A DNA stretch of 50,801 bases from an uncultured Bacilli bacterium (GTDB taxonomy: Bacteria; Bacillota_I; Bacilli_A; RF39; UBA660). The notes under the pieces were generated by a model. It was not told the origin of the DNA and ran no database searches. It saw nothing but the letters and a program-made list of their open reading frames with translations. Below are positions 7,874 through 16,189 of this stretch, one piece after another. The DNA lies in NCBI GenBank assembly GCA_944332715.1, contig CALVKN010000006.1, forward strand, positions 1 through 50,801, given 5' to 3'. Position 1 is the first letter of the stretch; each line of letters opens with the position of its first letter. A program made the position numbers and the translations under genes.

Positions 7874-8461
7874 ATGGTAGTTTCAAATAATATTCAAAAG
7901 AATAAATATGTAAATTATATTAATAAGGATACGAAGTTGGCTAGAGATGTTAAAGAAGGAAAGTTAATTAAAATTAAAAAAGGATTATATGAAACTAATC
8001 CTAATACTCCGGCATATTATTTGGCTAATTTTATATATGGACCATCTTATATCTCATTTGATTTTGCGTTATCTTTTTATGGCTTAATACCAGAGAGAGT
8101 AGAAGTTGTTACATGTGCTACATTTAATAAAAATAAGAAAAGAACTTATAATACCCCATTTGGAACATTAATATATAGAGATGTTCCTGAAAGAGTTTTT
8201 TCGCTTTATGTTGATTTACTAGAAGAAAATGGTTATGCTTTTCATTTGGCAACAAAGGAAAAAGCATTATGTGATAAATTATATACATTGAGTCCGGTTA
8301 AAAATATAGAACAAATGAAGAATTTATTGTTGTATGATTTAAGAATTGATGAAGAAGAGTTAGAAAAATTAAATATGGATATTATAAAAGAACTTAGTGA
8401 AATATATCATTCAACTAACGTTTCATATTTATATAAATTTTTAAGGAGGGTTAATGAATAA
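7874..8461 (+). CDS. AbiEi-like antitoxin / transcriptional regulator
   Basis: The 195-aa protein matches the AbiEi antitoxin group: an N-terminal winged-helix part (NKYVNYINKDTKLARDVKEGKLIKIKKGLYETN), then the characteristic PAYYLANFIYGPSYISFDFALSFYGLIPERVEVVTCAT block and the C-terminal antitoxin domain. AbiEi proteins repress their own operon and neutralise the AbiEii nucleotidyltransferase in type IV toxin-antitoxin systems. The ATG at 7874 is chosen because GGAGGA precedes it and because the longer frame would begin inside the promoter. It overlaps the toxin gene by 8 bases. Confidence 0.85.
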   Translation: MVVSNNIQKNKYVNYINKDTKLARDVKEGKLIKIKKGLYETNPNTPAYYLANFIYGPSYISFDFALSFYGLIPERVEVVTCATFNKNKKRTYNTPFGTLIYRDVPERVFSLYVDLLEENGYAFHLATKEKALCDKLYTLSPVKNIEQMKNLLLYDLRIDEEELEKLNMDIIKELSEIYHSTNVSYLYKFLRRVNE

Positions 8462-9314
8462 TATTTTACAAAAAATGCTTGAAAAATATGAAATAAATAA
8501 TGAACAAGATGAAATTAATGCAATGAAGGAAATTATACAAGAAATAGTTTTATCGGGATTAAGTAGAGGACTTTTTTTTGATGAAGTAGCATTTTATGGT
8601 GGTACTGCTTTAAGAATATTTTATGGTTTGGATAGATTTTCAGAGGATTTAGATTTTGCATTAATTAAACCAAATACTAATTTTGATTTATCGAAATATT
8701 TTGTATTTATTGAAAATGAAGTTAAATCTTATGGTTTAAATCTTGTTGTTAATAAAAAAGAAAAGGAAAAAGATTCTAATATAACTTCAGCATTTTTAAA
8801 GGGAGATACAATGGAACATGTGATGTTGTTTTTTACAGATAATAATCATCAAACTAATAATAAATTATTAAAAGATATTAAAATAAAGTTTGAAGTTGAT
8901 ATTAATCCTCCAGCAGGTGCTAACTATGAACTGAAATATCAATTATTACCATCACCATACCAAATTAGACTTTATGATCTTCCTTCTTTATTTGCAGGTA
9001 AAATTCACGCAATATTATGTAGAAAATGGAATTTAAGAACAAAGGGAAGAGATTTATATGATTATGTGTTTTTCTTATCATTAAATATTAAAGTAAACAT
9101 TGATTTAGTTAAAAATAAATTAATTGAATCAAAATATATAAAAGAAAGTGATTCTTTTAATATAGATATATTAAGGAAGTTATTAAAAGAAAAATTTAAA
9201 GAAATAGACTATGATAATGCTAGAGAAGATGTTATACCTTTTATCAAAAATATTTCTTCTCTTGATTTGTGGAGTAGTGATTTTTTTATTAATATCACTG
9301 ATAAATTGGAATAA
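8454..9314 (+). CDS. AbiEii/AbiGii-family nucleotidyltransferase toxin
   Basis: The 286-aa protein is an AbiEii-like nucleotidyltransferase. It has GGTALR (residues 49-54), the metal-binding RFSEDLDFAL with Asp65 and Asp67, the LFAGKIHAILCR segment and KGRDLYDYVFFL, the four motifs of the family. AbiEii toxins act as phage-exclusion or growth-inhibiting factors and are held in check by AbiEi. All key residues are present, so the toxin appears functional. It is translationally coupled to the antitoxin. Confidence 0.9.
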   Translation: MNNILQKMLEKYEINNEQDEINAMKEIIQEIVLSGLSRGLFFDEVAFYGGTALRIFYGLDRFSEDLDFALIKPNTNFDLSKYFVFIENEVKSYGLNLVVNKKEKEKDSNITSAFLKGDTMEHVMLFFTDNNHQTNNKLLKDIKIKFEVDINPPAGANYELKYQLLPSPYQIRLYDLPSLFAGKIHAILCRKWNLRTKGRDLYDYVFFLSLNIKVNIDLVKNKLIESKYIKESDSFNIDILRKLLKEKFKEIDYDNAREDVIPFIKNISSLDLWSSDFFINITDKLE

Positions 9315-9327
9315 ATGGAGGTAAAGT

Positions 9328-10191
9328 ATGCGTATTAGTGATGAATGGATAGATTATGAGTGTTTGGATGCCGGAAATGGAGAGAAGTTGGAACGGTGGG
9401 GTAATATAATATTGCGTCGTCCAGAACCACAGGCAATGTGGCCGATAGAAATGGATAAATCTTGGGAAGATGTAAGTGGGACTTACTACCGTTTTAAAGA
9501 TGGCGGAGGGCACTGGGAATTTAAGGATAAATTACCTGATTACTGGACTGTTAATTATAAAGATTTGAAATTTAAAGTAAGTCCAACTAATTTTAAACAT
9601 ACAGGGCTATTTCCAGAACAAGCAACTAATTGGGATTTTATGGCTGAAAAAATTAAAAATGCTGGAAGACCTATTCGGGTACTTAATTTGTTTGCTTATA
9701 CGGGTGCTGCAACAATGGCTTGTAGCAAAGCAGGAGCGGAGTTAGTAGTGCATGTTGATTCTGCTAAAGGAATGGTTTCTTGGGCTAAAGAAAACATGCA
9801 TTTGTGTGGAGTTCAAGACAATTATATTCGTTTTATTGTGGATGATTGCCTGAAGTTTGTTGAAAGAGAAATAAGAAGAGGAAATAAGTATGATGCGATA
9901 GTAATGGATCCTCCAAGTTATGGAAGAGGACCTAATGGGGAAGTGTGGAAACTTGAACATAATTTGGAATATCTGGTTAGAAAATGTATGGAATTATTAA
10001 GTGATAAACCCCTATTCTTCTTAATTAATGCTTATACTACAGGTATTTCAAGCACTGTACTATATAATATTTTGAAACTTACTGTAGCAAGCAAATTTGG
10101 TGGAAAAATAGATAATGGAGAGGTAGGATTACCAATTAGTAATAATAGATTAGTCTTACCGTGTGGTATATATGGTAGATGGCAAAGTTAA
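9328..10191 (+). CDS. Class I SAM-dependent methyltransferase, RlmI/RlmK-like
   Basis: A 287-aa Rossmann methyltransferase of the group containing 23S rRNA m5C/m2G enzymes. It has motif I as NLFAYTGAATMACSKAGA, an acidic post-motif (HVDSAKGMVSWAKENM), and the catalytic DPPSYGRGPNG motif. The N-terminal segment with RRPEPQAMWP and TGLFPEQATNWDFM is typical of this shorter, PUA-less version. The substrate is probably rRNA, which is inference. It overlaps the pseudouridine synthase gene that follows, consistent with an RNA-modification operon. Confidence 0.85.
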   Translation: MRISDEWIDYECLDAGNGEKLERWGNIILRRPEPQAMWPIEMDKSWEDVSGTYYRFKDGGGHWEFKDKLPDYWTVNYKDLKFKVSPTNFKHTGLFPEQATNWDFMAEKIKNAGRPIRVLNLFAYTGAATMACSKAGAELVVHVDSAKGMVSWAKENMHLCGVQDNYIRFIVDDCLKFVEREIRRGNKYDAIVMDPPSYGRGPNGEVWKLEHNLEYLVRKCMELLSDKPLFFLINAYTTGISSTVLYNILKLTVASKFGGKIDNGEVGLPISNNRLVLPCGIYGRWQS

Positions 10192-10843
10192 TGTAATATA
10201 CGAAGATAATCATATAATTGTTGTAGAAAAACCAAGGAATGTTTTAGTACAGGCGGATAGTACAAATGATTTAGATTTACTTACAATAGTAAAAAAATAT
10301 TTAAAGGAAAAATATCAAAAACCAGGTAATGTTTATTTAGGTCTTGTGCATCGATTAGATAGACCAGTTGGTGGAGTAATGGTATTTGCTAAAACGAGTA
10401 AGGCTGCCGGAAGACTTTCAGAATCTATTAGAACACATAACTTTAAAAAGACTTATTTAGCAGTTGTAAGTGGTACTTTAAGTGGTAAGGGAGTATTTGA
10501 AGATAAATTAAAAGTAAGTGAAAGCAAAAATAAAACTCTAGTTGCAAGTGATGGTAAGGATGCTAAGTTGGAATACGAAGTAATTGCAAGTAAAGATAAT
10601 TTGTCTTTGGTAAGAATAAATTTAATAACAGGAAGAAAACATCAAATAAGGGTGCAATTTGCATCGCGTAATTTGCCACTTTGGGGAGATCAAAAATATA
10701 ATAGTAAAGCAGTAGTGGGTGAGCAAATTGCACTGTGGGCAACAAAAATAGAATTTATGCATCCTGTTTTAAAAGAAGTAATGTGCTTTAGTCTAGATCC
10801 TAAAGATGAATATCCATGGAATATATTTAAAGGGGAATATTAG
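10172..10843 (+). CDS. RluA-family RNA pseudouridine synthase
   Basis: RluA-type synthase of about 223 aa with the catalytic motif HRLDRPVGGVMVFAKT (the Asp is the nucleophile), the YLAVVSG strand and the C-terminal RINLITGRKHQIRVQFA. It lacks an N-terminal S4 domain, so it is a short RluA/YqgA-like member; the target uridine cannot be told. The start is uncertain: ATG at 10172 or GTG at 10163, both inside the end of the methyltransferase gene and without a strong ribosome site. Its stop overlaps the GTG of the HD gene. Confidence 0.9.
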   Translation: MVDGKVNVIYEDNHIIVVEKPRNVLVQADSTNDLDLLTIVKKYLKEKYQKPGNVYLGLVHRLDRPVGGVMVFAKTSKAAGRLSESIRTHNFKKTYLAVVSGTLSGKGVFEDKLKVSESKNKTLVASDGKDAKLEYEVIASKDNLSLVRINLITGRKHQIRVQFASRNLPLWGDQKYNSKAVVGEQIALWATKIEFMHPVLKEVMCFSLDPKDEYPWNIFKGEY

Positions 10844-11571
10844 TGAATGATTTAGAGATTTTTAAGAGTTATGTTAATAAATTTGATATGAGTGATAAAA
10901 ATATTGCTCGTAAATATTGGCACTCTATTAGAGTTATGAATAATGCTGTAGAGATTGCTCACTTTTTAAAATTAGATGAGCACAATTTGAAATTAGCTCA
11001 GTTTATTGGTCTTACTCATGATATAGGAAGATTTTTGCAATGGAAAATATATGGAACTTTTGTAGATAATAAAAGTATTGATCATGCCATTTTAGGTATT
11101 CAAGTCTTATTTGGGGAAAGTAAGCAAGTAAAATTTGATATCGATTTTGGTGATGAGAAAGTTATTAGAAGTGCTATATATAATCATAATAAATATAAAA
11201 TAGATGAACTTTTAAGTGAAGATGAATTATTACATGCTAAAATAATAAGAGATGCCGATAAAATAGATTTGCTTTATTTACTGGGGGAAGAGGAAATCAT
11301 TTTAGAAGAGGATAATAGTGAGGTAACAGATGTTATTGCTGATGCATTTTGGAATTTTAAAGAAATAGATACATTAGATTGTAAAACATTATCTGATAAA
11401 ATTTTATTTAAAATGGCATTTGTTTTTGATATTAATTTTTTAAAGTCTTTTGAAATAATAAAAAAAGAAAAATTATTAGACAAATTTTATAATAATTTGA
11501 GATATAAAGAAAAATATAAAAAGTATTATTTACATGCAAAAGAGTTTTTAGATAGCGAGGTATCAATATGA
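10843..11571 (+). CDS. HD-domain phosphohydrolase
   Basis: A 242-aa protein with an HD fold: RKYWHSIRVMNNAVEIA supplies the first His, LTHDIGRFLQW the His-Asp pair, and IRDADKIDLLYLL the distal Asp. Such proteins hydrolyse phosphate esters of nucleotides or nucleotide second messengers; the substrate is not evident. GTG start at 10843 preceded by AAAGGGGA, sharing its first base with the upstream stop. It is the last gene of the three-gene operon and converges on a small gene on the other strand, overlapping it by 9 bases. Confidence 0.8.
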   Translation: MNDLEIFKSYVNKFDMSDKNIARKYWHSIRVMNNAVEIAHFLKLDEHNLKLAQFIGLTHDIGRFLQWKIYGTFVDNKSIDHAILGIQVLFGESKQVKFDIDFGDEKVIRSAIYNHNKYKIDELLSEDELLHAKIIRDADKIDLLYLLGEEEIILEEDNSEVTDVIADAFWNFKEIDTLDCKTLSDKILFKMAFVFDINFLKSFEIIKKEKLLDKFYNNLRYKEKYKKYYLHAKEFLDSEVSI

Positions 11572-11580
11572 TATCTTTTT
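11559..11580 (+). terminator. Short terminator of the HD operon
   Basis: GGTATC/GATATC (one G-T pair) with loop AATAT and five T residues; the HD stop codon is in the loop region. Confidence 0.6.
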
Positions 11581-11775
11581 GTTTTTAATATTCTTTTGAC
11601 TTTCTTTTAATATGTACTCAAATTCTTTATCAGTAAAATTTTTGCATTCGTGTAAACTGTTATATAAAACAATTGGATCTATGTTGTTTTCAAAATTTAA
11701 TTCTAATGTTGCTAATTCAATAGCATGTTTGATTTTTAATTTATTATAAAGTTCTTGATAGTTTTTATTTTTCAT
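11563..11775 (-). CDS. Small helical protein, function unknown
   Basis: A 70-aa charged helical protein (MKNKNYQELYNKLKIKHAIELATLELNFENN...). No family recognised. On the minus strand the ATG follows AAGGAGTAAC, and a TATAAT box lies upstream (plus-strand 11797-11802), so expression is credible. It converges with the HD gene and diverges from the small HTH gene at 11877. Confidence 0.6.
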   Translation of the reverse strand: MKNKNYQELYNKLKIKHAIELATLELNFENNIDPIVLYNSLHECKNFTDKEFEYILKESQKNIKNKKISY

Positions 11776-11876
11776 TTGTTACTCCTTATTACTCTAATTA
11801 TATCACTTTTTTGTATGCGTTGCAGTATTTTGTGAATACTAATTTTAGTAAAATTAGTTTAAAGGATTTGATATTT

Positions 11877-12149
11877 ATGGCAAAAACTGCAAAAATCAAG
11901 TCAATTGATGGTTGTGATGATTTTGGTCATTATTATGTTTCAATTGAACATTTAGTAAAACCACTAAATTGTAGTATAACTTATATAGTGCGAATGACTG
12001 GACTTAATTATAGAACAATAGAAAAGCTTATAGATGGTACTAATCAAAGAACAGTTGAGAATAAAACTATTGAAAGAATATGTTATTGTTTTGATTGTAA
12101 GCCTGAGGATTTCTGCTTTTATATTCCACCGAAGAAAAAAGATAAGTAG
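11877..12149 (+). CDS. Small Cro/XRE-type helix-turn-helix protein
   Basis: A 90-aa DNA-binding protein: VKPLNCSITYIVRMTGLNYRTIEKLIDGTNQRTVENKTIERICYCFDCKPEDF is a five-helix Cro/C1-type domain. The ATG at 11877 has AAAGGA 10 bases upstream; an in-frame TTG at 11811 has none. The 100 bases between it and the divergent small gene carry both promoters, so it may control that gene. Target unknown. Confidence 0.75.
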   Translation: MAKTAKIKSIDGCDDFGHYYVSIEHLVKPLNCSITYIVRMTGLNYRTIEKLIDGTNQRTVENKTIERICYCFDCKPEDFCFYIPPKKKDK

Positions 12150-12169
12150 CACCAATTATGGTGTTTTTT
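12150..12169 (+). terminator. Terminator after the small HTH gene
   Basis: CACCA-ATTA-TGGTG followed by six T residues. Confidence 0.85.
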
Positions 12170-12194
12170 CTTGGATAAATGAATAAATATTAAT

Positions 12195-12842
12195 ATGAAA
12201 TATTATTGGAAAATTTTATGTTCTTTTGTAATTGTTTTTTTGCTTTTGTATGGTATACCAGTGTCTGCTAGTTTGCCTTTGCAAGGAAAAGTAATTGTAG
12301 TTGATGCAGGACATGGGGGAAAAGATCCTGGAACTACTTATAAAGAAATATATGAAAAAGATATTAATTTAAGTATTAGCTTATATTTAGAAGAATATCT
12401 AAGTGCATATGGAGCAACAGTTGTGCTTACTAGAGATAGTGATAGTGATTTAAGTTATGGAGAGACTAATCATCGTAAGAAAACAGACTTCGATAATAGA
12501 ATAAAGATAATAAATAATAAATATACAGATATGTATGTATCGATACATTTAAATTATTTAAGTAATAGTAAGTATTATGGAGCTCAAGTATTTTATAATA
12601 AGGATAATGAATATTTAGCACAGAGTGTACAAGATTATTTAAATAGTCATTTAGATACTGATAGAGAAATTAAAAATATACCAACAACTACATATATGTA
12701 TGAAAAACTAGAAAAAAGGGGAATACTAATAGAGTGTGGTTTTTTATCTAATGCTATAGAAAGAAGCAAGTTGATAACTGAAGAATATCAAAGAAAGGTA
12801 GCAAGTGTTATTGCTGATGCAATTGCTAATTACTATAGATAA
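12195..12842 (+). CDS. Secreted N-acetylmuramoyl-L-alanine amidase, CwlD-like
   Basis: A 215-aa Amidase_3 enzyme that cuts the MurNAc-L-Ala bond of peptidoglycan. Residues 1-26 form a signal peptide or anchor (FVIVFLLLYGIPVSAS). Zinc ligands are His40 in VVDAGHGGKDPG, Glu54 in EKDINLS and the His of YVSIHLNY; the catalytic Glu is in ILIECGFLSNAIE. Size and topology match CwlD, but CwlD acts on spore cortex and no sporulation genes are seen here, so the role may be ordinary wall turnover. The ribosome site is weak. The LysM-type amidase disrupted at 18.6 kb is a paralogue. Confidence 0.85.
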   Translation: MKYYWKILCSFVIVFLLLYGIPVSASLPLQGKVIVVDAGHGGKDPGTTYKEIYEKDINLSISLYLEEYLSAYGATVVLTRDSDSDLSYGETNHRKKTDFDNRIKIINNKYTDMYVSIHLNYLSNSKYYGAQVFYNKDNEYLAQSVQDYLNSHLDTDREIKNIPTTTYMYEKLEKRGILIECGFLSNAIERSKLITEEYQRKVASVIADAIANYYR

Positions 12843-12874
12843 ATGTATGATATAATTATATAGTTGGAGGTTGT

Positions 12875-13369
12875 ATGAAAAGTTTATTAATAGTAATTGA
12901 TTTACAAAGTAATTTTATAAATGATAATACCAATATGATTCCTGATAAAGTAAATAAGTTACTTCAAAGTAAAAGGTTTGATAATGTAATATTTACCAAA
13001 TTTATAAATGATCAAAATAGCTCTTTTTATAAAATTTTGGGGTATAAAGGATGTATTGAGGAAAAGGATAGAGAAATAGTCATTGATACAGGTAATTGTA
13101 AGGTGATAGAGAAAAGACCTTATACGGCATATAATGATGAATTAGTTAAATATATAAAGGATAATAACATTAATACGATTTATTTGTGTGGAATAGACAC
13201 AGATGCTTGTGTTTTAAAAACTGCTCTAGATTTATTTGAAAATAATTATGATGTTAAAGTTATTGAGGATTGTTCAATGAGTCATTCGGGGAAAGAATAC
13301 CATGATTGGGCAATTATGATGTTACAAAAATTGATAGGTAAACAAAATATAATTAAAGTATTTAATTGA
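12875..13369 (+). CDS. Isochorismatase-family cysteine hydrolase
   Basis: A 164-aa cysteine hydrolase of the isochorismatase/nicotinamidase fold. The triad is visible: Asp9 in LLIVIDLQ, Lys80 in VIEKRPYTAY and Cys112 in CGIDTDACVLKTALD. The substrate is unknown; small members include nicotinamidase and N-carbamoyl hydrolases. The ATG follows TTGGAGG, and TGATATAAT (extended -10) lies just upstream, giving it its own promoter. Confidence 0.88.
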   Translation: MKSLLIVIDLQSNFINDNTNMIPDKVNKLLQSKRFDNVIFTKFINDQNSSFYKILGYKGCIEEKDREIVIDTGNCKVIEKRPYTAYNDELVKYIKDNNINTIYLCGIDTDACVLKTALDLFENNYDVKVIEDCSMSHSGKEYHDWAIMMLQKLIGKQNIIKVFN

Positions 13370-13447
13370 AAATTGCAAGTTCACTTTCTTTTCACATTAT
13401 TTTAACATTAAAGACATTAAAAGTTAGTATATTTATTGTGTCGTTTG

Positions 13448-13456
13448 TGATATAAT
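13448..13456 (+). promoter_or_regulatory. Extended -10 promoter of the Abi gene
   Basis: TGATATAAT with no good -35 box. It contains the ATG at 13455, so that ATG cannot be the start; the GTG at 13482, eight bases after AAAGGCGG, is the likely start. Confidence 0.65.
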
Positions 13457-13481
13457 GTTTACAGTAAAGGCGGTTTGGCGT

Positions 13482-14411
13482 GTGAAGACAAAGACTTTCA
13501 AAACATTAGATGAACAAATCGACATCCTTATTAGTAAGGGTTTAGTTTTTGATGATATCGAAAGCGCTAAATCTATTTTACTAAGAGAAAATTATTTCTT
13601 TTTAAGTGGTTATCGGCATGTTTTTTTGAATCCAGATAGGAAAACATTTATTGAAGGAACAAAGTTTAGAGAATTATATGCAATGTTTTCTTTTGATAGG
13701 CAGCTTAGAAATGTTATTTTTAAAAATATATTAATTGTAGAAAATAACTTAAAAAGTATACTTGCCTATGTAATGAGTAAAAACCATGGTTTTAAAGAAA
13801 AAAATTATTTAAATCCTCATAATTTTGTTAAAGATTCAAAGAAGACAAAACAAATAAATGACTTAATAAGAAAGATGAAAAGACAAATAAGTGTTAATGG
13901 AAAACAACATTCAGCAACAGCCCACTATTTGATTAATTATGGTTATATTCCTTTGTGGGTAGTGGTAAAAGTTTTATCATTTGGTATTGTTGGAGAGTTA
14001 TATACAATTTTACAATATCAAGATCAAAAAGAAATTGCTGATGTGTTTGGTGTTGACATTTATAGCATGATTGAGTATTTACCAATACTTGCTAATTATC
14101 GGAATTTATGTGCTCATGAAGATATTTGTTACAGTAATAGAACCCAAAAAGTAATTGAAGATACTAAGTATCACAGGTTGCTTTATATAACGAAATCTGA
14201 TGATGAATATATTTATGGCAAAAATGATTTGTTTGCATTGGTAATTATTTTAAAGTTTATGCTAAATAATGAGGACTTTACTTTATTTATTAATGAAATT
14301 AGTTATGAACTAGATCGACTTTCTGGTAAGTTGGAGGTTATAACAATAGATAAAGTATTACATGTAATGGGATTTCCTAATAATTATAAAGAAATTGTGA
14401 GGTTAGATTAA
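13482..14411 (+). CDS. Abi_2/AbiD-like abortive-infection HEPN protein
   Basis: A 309-aa Abi_2 family protein. The N-terminus FKTLDEQIDILISKGLVFDDIESAKSILLRENYFFLSGYRHVFL is the family signature, followed by FRELYAMFSFDRQLRNVIFKNILIVENNLKS. The HEPN RNase motif R-x4-H is present as R207-NLCA-H212. AbiD/AbiF proteins stop phage growth, probably by RNA cleavage. The start is GTG at 13482, set by the promoter and ribosome site. It is followed by htrA one base after its stop, so the two may be cotranscribed. No paired antitoxin is adjacent. Confidence 0.85.
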   Translation: MKTKTFKTLDEQIDILISKGLVFDDIESAKSILLRENYFFLSGYRHVFLNPDRKTFIEGTKFRELYAMFSFDRQLRNVIFKNILIVENNLKSILAYVMSKNHGFKEKNYLNPHNFVKDSKKTKQINDLIRKMKRQISVNGKQHSATAHYLINYGYIPLWVVVKVLSFGIVGELYTILQYQDQKEIADVFGVDIYSMIEYLPILANYRNLCAHEDICYSNRTQKVIEDTKYHRLLYITKSDDEYIYGKNDLFALVIILKFMLNNEDFTLFINEISYELDRLSGKLEVITIDKVLHVMGFPNNYKEIVRLD

Positions 14412-14412
14412 T

Positions 14413-15531
14413 ATGGAAGAAAATTTGAATGTTAAAAATAATAATAGTAAAAAAATAATGATTTACATTATTACATTTTTTGTGGGATGCTTAGTTATGT
14501 ATGCAGTTGTATATTTCTTTCCAATTGCTATTTCTGAAGATGTAATTAAAGAAGTAAGAGATGTAACAATTAATGATACAGGCATAGCTGAGGCAGTTGA
14601 AAAAGTATATGATGCAGTTGTAGTGGTTTCAACTTATAGAGATGGTACATACATAGCATCTGGTACAGGTTTTGTATATCGTGCTGATGGAGATACTTAT
14701 TATCTTCTTACCAATTACCATGTAATTGAAGATGGTGATAATGTAACTGTAACATTTACTGATGGTGATGTTGTAGAAACAGAAATTGTTGGTCATGACG
14801 AATATGCGGATATAGCAGTGTTATCTATTGAATCTGATAAAGAATTGGTTGTTGCTGAACTTGGCGATAACGAAGAAAGCAGAGTTGGTGATACAGCATT
14901 TGCTGTTGGTGCTCCACTTGATAATGCTTATTCTTGGACAGTAACTAGAGGTATAATATCTGGTAAAGATAGAATGGTAGAAGTATCAATTGGAGACTCT
15001 AATACTAGCGATTATGTAATGAAGGTTTTACAAACAGATGCAGCCATAAATTCTGGTAATAGTGGTGGGCCTTTATGTAATGCTAATGGTGAAGTAATTG
15101 GTATTACATCTCTTAAACTTATTAGTGATGGTGTTGAAGGTATGGGATTTGCTATTCCAATTGAAGATGCTGTAGAAAAGGCTGAACAAATTATAAATGG
15201 TGAAGTTAGTGCATATCCATATATTGGTATTTCAATGACAGATTTCTCTAGTGCATATTATACACAATATTATAGTTTAATTAGGGATTCTGGTTTAGAA
15301 AACGGTGTAATTGTTATTTCTGTAGAAAATGGTTCTCCAGCTGATGAAGGTGGCATGGAAGCAAATGACATTATAACTGCTATTGATGGGGAAGAAGTAA
15401 TTAATGTTGCATATTTAAAATATTATTTATATCAACATGATGTTGGAGAAACAGTAACAGTAACAGTACAACGTGATGGAAGAAGTGTGGACTTAGAAGT
15501 AACACTTGGTTCTGATGGGCAAACTCTTTAG
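14413..15531 (+). CDS. Membrane-anchored HtrA/DegP-type serine protease
   Basis: A 372-aa S1C protease. Residues 16-38 form a membrane anchor (MIYIITFFVGCLVMYAVVYFFPIAI). The trypsin-like domain carries the triad His103 (NYHVIE), Asp133 (YADIAV) and Ser217 (NSGNSGGPL). A PDZ domain follows from about residue 265 (YIGISM...GVIVISVENGSPADEGGMEANDIITAIDGEEV). Such proteins degrade or chaperone misfolded exported proteins at the outer face of the membrane. Its stop codon is inside the loop of the terminator hairpin. Confidence 0.95.
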   Translation: MEENLNVKNNNSKKIMIYIITFFVGCLVMYAVVYFFPIAISEDVIKEVRDVTINDTGIAEAVEKVYDAVVVVSTYRDGTYIASGTGFVYRADGDTYYLLTNYHVIEDGDNVTVTFTDGDVVETEIVGHDEYADIAVLSIESDKELVVAELGDNEESRVGDTAFAVGAPLDNAYSWTVTRGIISGKDRMVEVSIGDSNTSDYVMKVLQTDAAINSGNSGGPLCNANGEVIGITSLKLISDGVEGMGFAIPIEDAVEKAEQIINGEVSAYPYIGISMTDFSSAYYTQYYSLIRDSGLENGVIVISVENGSPADEGGMEANDIITAIDGEEVINVAYLKYYLYQHDVGETVTVTVQRDGRSVDLEVTLGSDGQTL

Positions 15532-15545
15532 GGTTTGCTTTTTTT
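15519..15545 (+). terminator. Terminator of htrA
   Basis: GCAAAC/GTTTGC stem, 8-nt loop containing the htrA stop codon, then seven T residues. Confidence 0.85.
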
Positions 15546-15562
15546 CTAAATTGATGTACAAT
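15535..15562 (+). promoter_or_regulatory. Likely promoter of the RDD-YbaK pair
   Basis: TTGCTT, 16-bp spacer, TACAAT, overlapping the right arm of the htrA terminator. Confidence 0.5.
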
Positions 15563-15582
15563 AATAAATGAAAGGAAAAGTT

Positions 15583-16188
15583 ATGAATAGTAATATAAAA
15601 TTTAGAAGATTTAGTGCCTATTTGATAGATTATTTATTTATATTTTTGCTTATTACGATGATTAGTCAAATAAGAGTGTTAAATCCTACTTATAATGAAT
15701 ATATTGATTCTTATGGAAGATATACAGAAATATATGAGGATTTAACGGTTGATAATGTTTTAGAAATAGCGGAAAGTGATGAATATAAGGAAGTAAATTA
15801 TGATTTAAGTCGTTATAGTGTATCAATATCAATTATTTCTTTAGTGGTTTATTTTGCTTATTTTGTAGGATTTCAAAAATGGAATAAAAATCAAACATTA
15901 GGAAAGAAAATGTTTAATATAGAAGTTGCTAGTGATGATGGTAAGGATGTATCATGGTTTCAGATGTTAATTAGGGAAATAATTATTTATAATTTGCTAT
16001 TAGAAATACTTTCTATTATTAGTATTTTTGTCTTTGATTATCAAGGATACTGGGTTGCTAGTAATATTTTAACATTTATAGCAGGATTAATTTCTTGGGT
16101 TAGTGTTTTCTTTATTTTATTTAGAAAAGATGGCAAAGGAATTCATGATTTACTTGCTAAAACTAGAGTAGTTGGAAAGGAACAATAA
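15583..16188 (+). CDS. RDD-family membrane protein
   Basis: A 201-aa RDD-domain protein. The signature FRRFSAYLIDYLFIFLLI opens the protein, followed by a second helix pair (SIISLVVYFAYFVGFQKWNKNQTLGKKMFNIEV) and a C-terminal pair with RKDGKGIHDLLAKTRVV. RDD proteins are membrane proteins of mostly unknown function; some have been proposed as transporters. The ATG at 15583 follows AAAGGAAAAG; the ATG at 15568 lacks a ribosome site. YbaK follows directly. Confidence 0.85.
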   Translation: MNSNIKFRRFSAYLIDYLFIFLLITMISQIRVLNPTYNEYIDSYGRYTEIYEDLTVDNVLEIAESDEYKEVNYDLSRYSVSISIISLVVYFAYFVGFQKWNKNQTLGKKMFNIEVASDDGKDVSWFQMLIREIIIYNLLLEILSIISIFVFDYQGYWVASNILTFIAGLISWVSVFFILFRKDGKGIHDLLAKTRVVGKEQ

Positions 16189-16189
16189 A

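Noticed and set aside
12195-12842. Evidence for spore formation (CwlD- and SleB-like proteins)
   Set aside because: Both domains also occur in non-sporulating bacteria, and no sporulation-specific genes are in the window. WhiA is not a sporulation marker in Bacillota.
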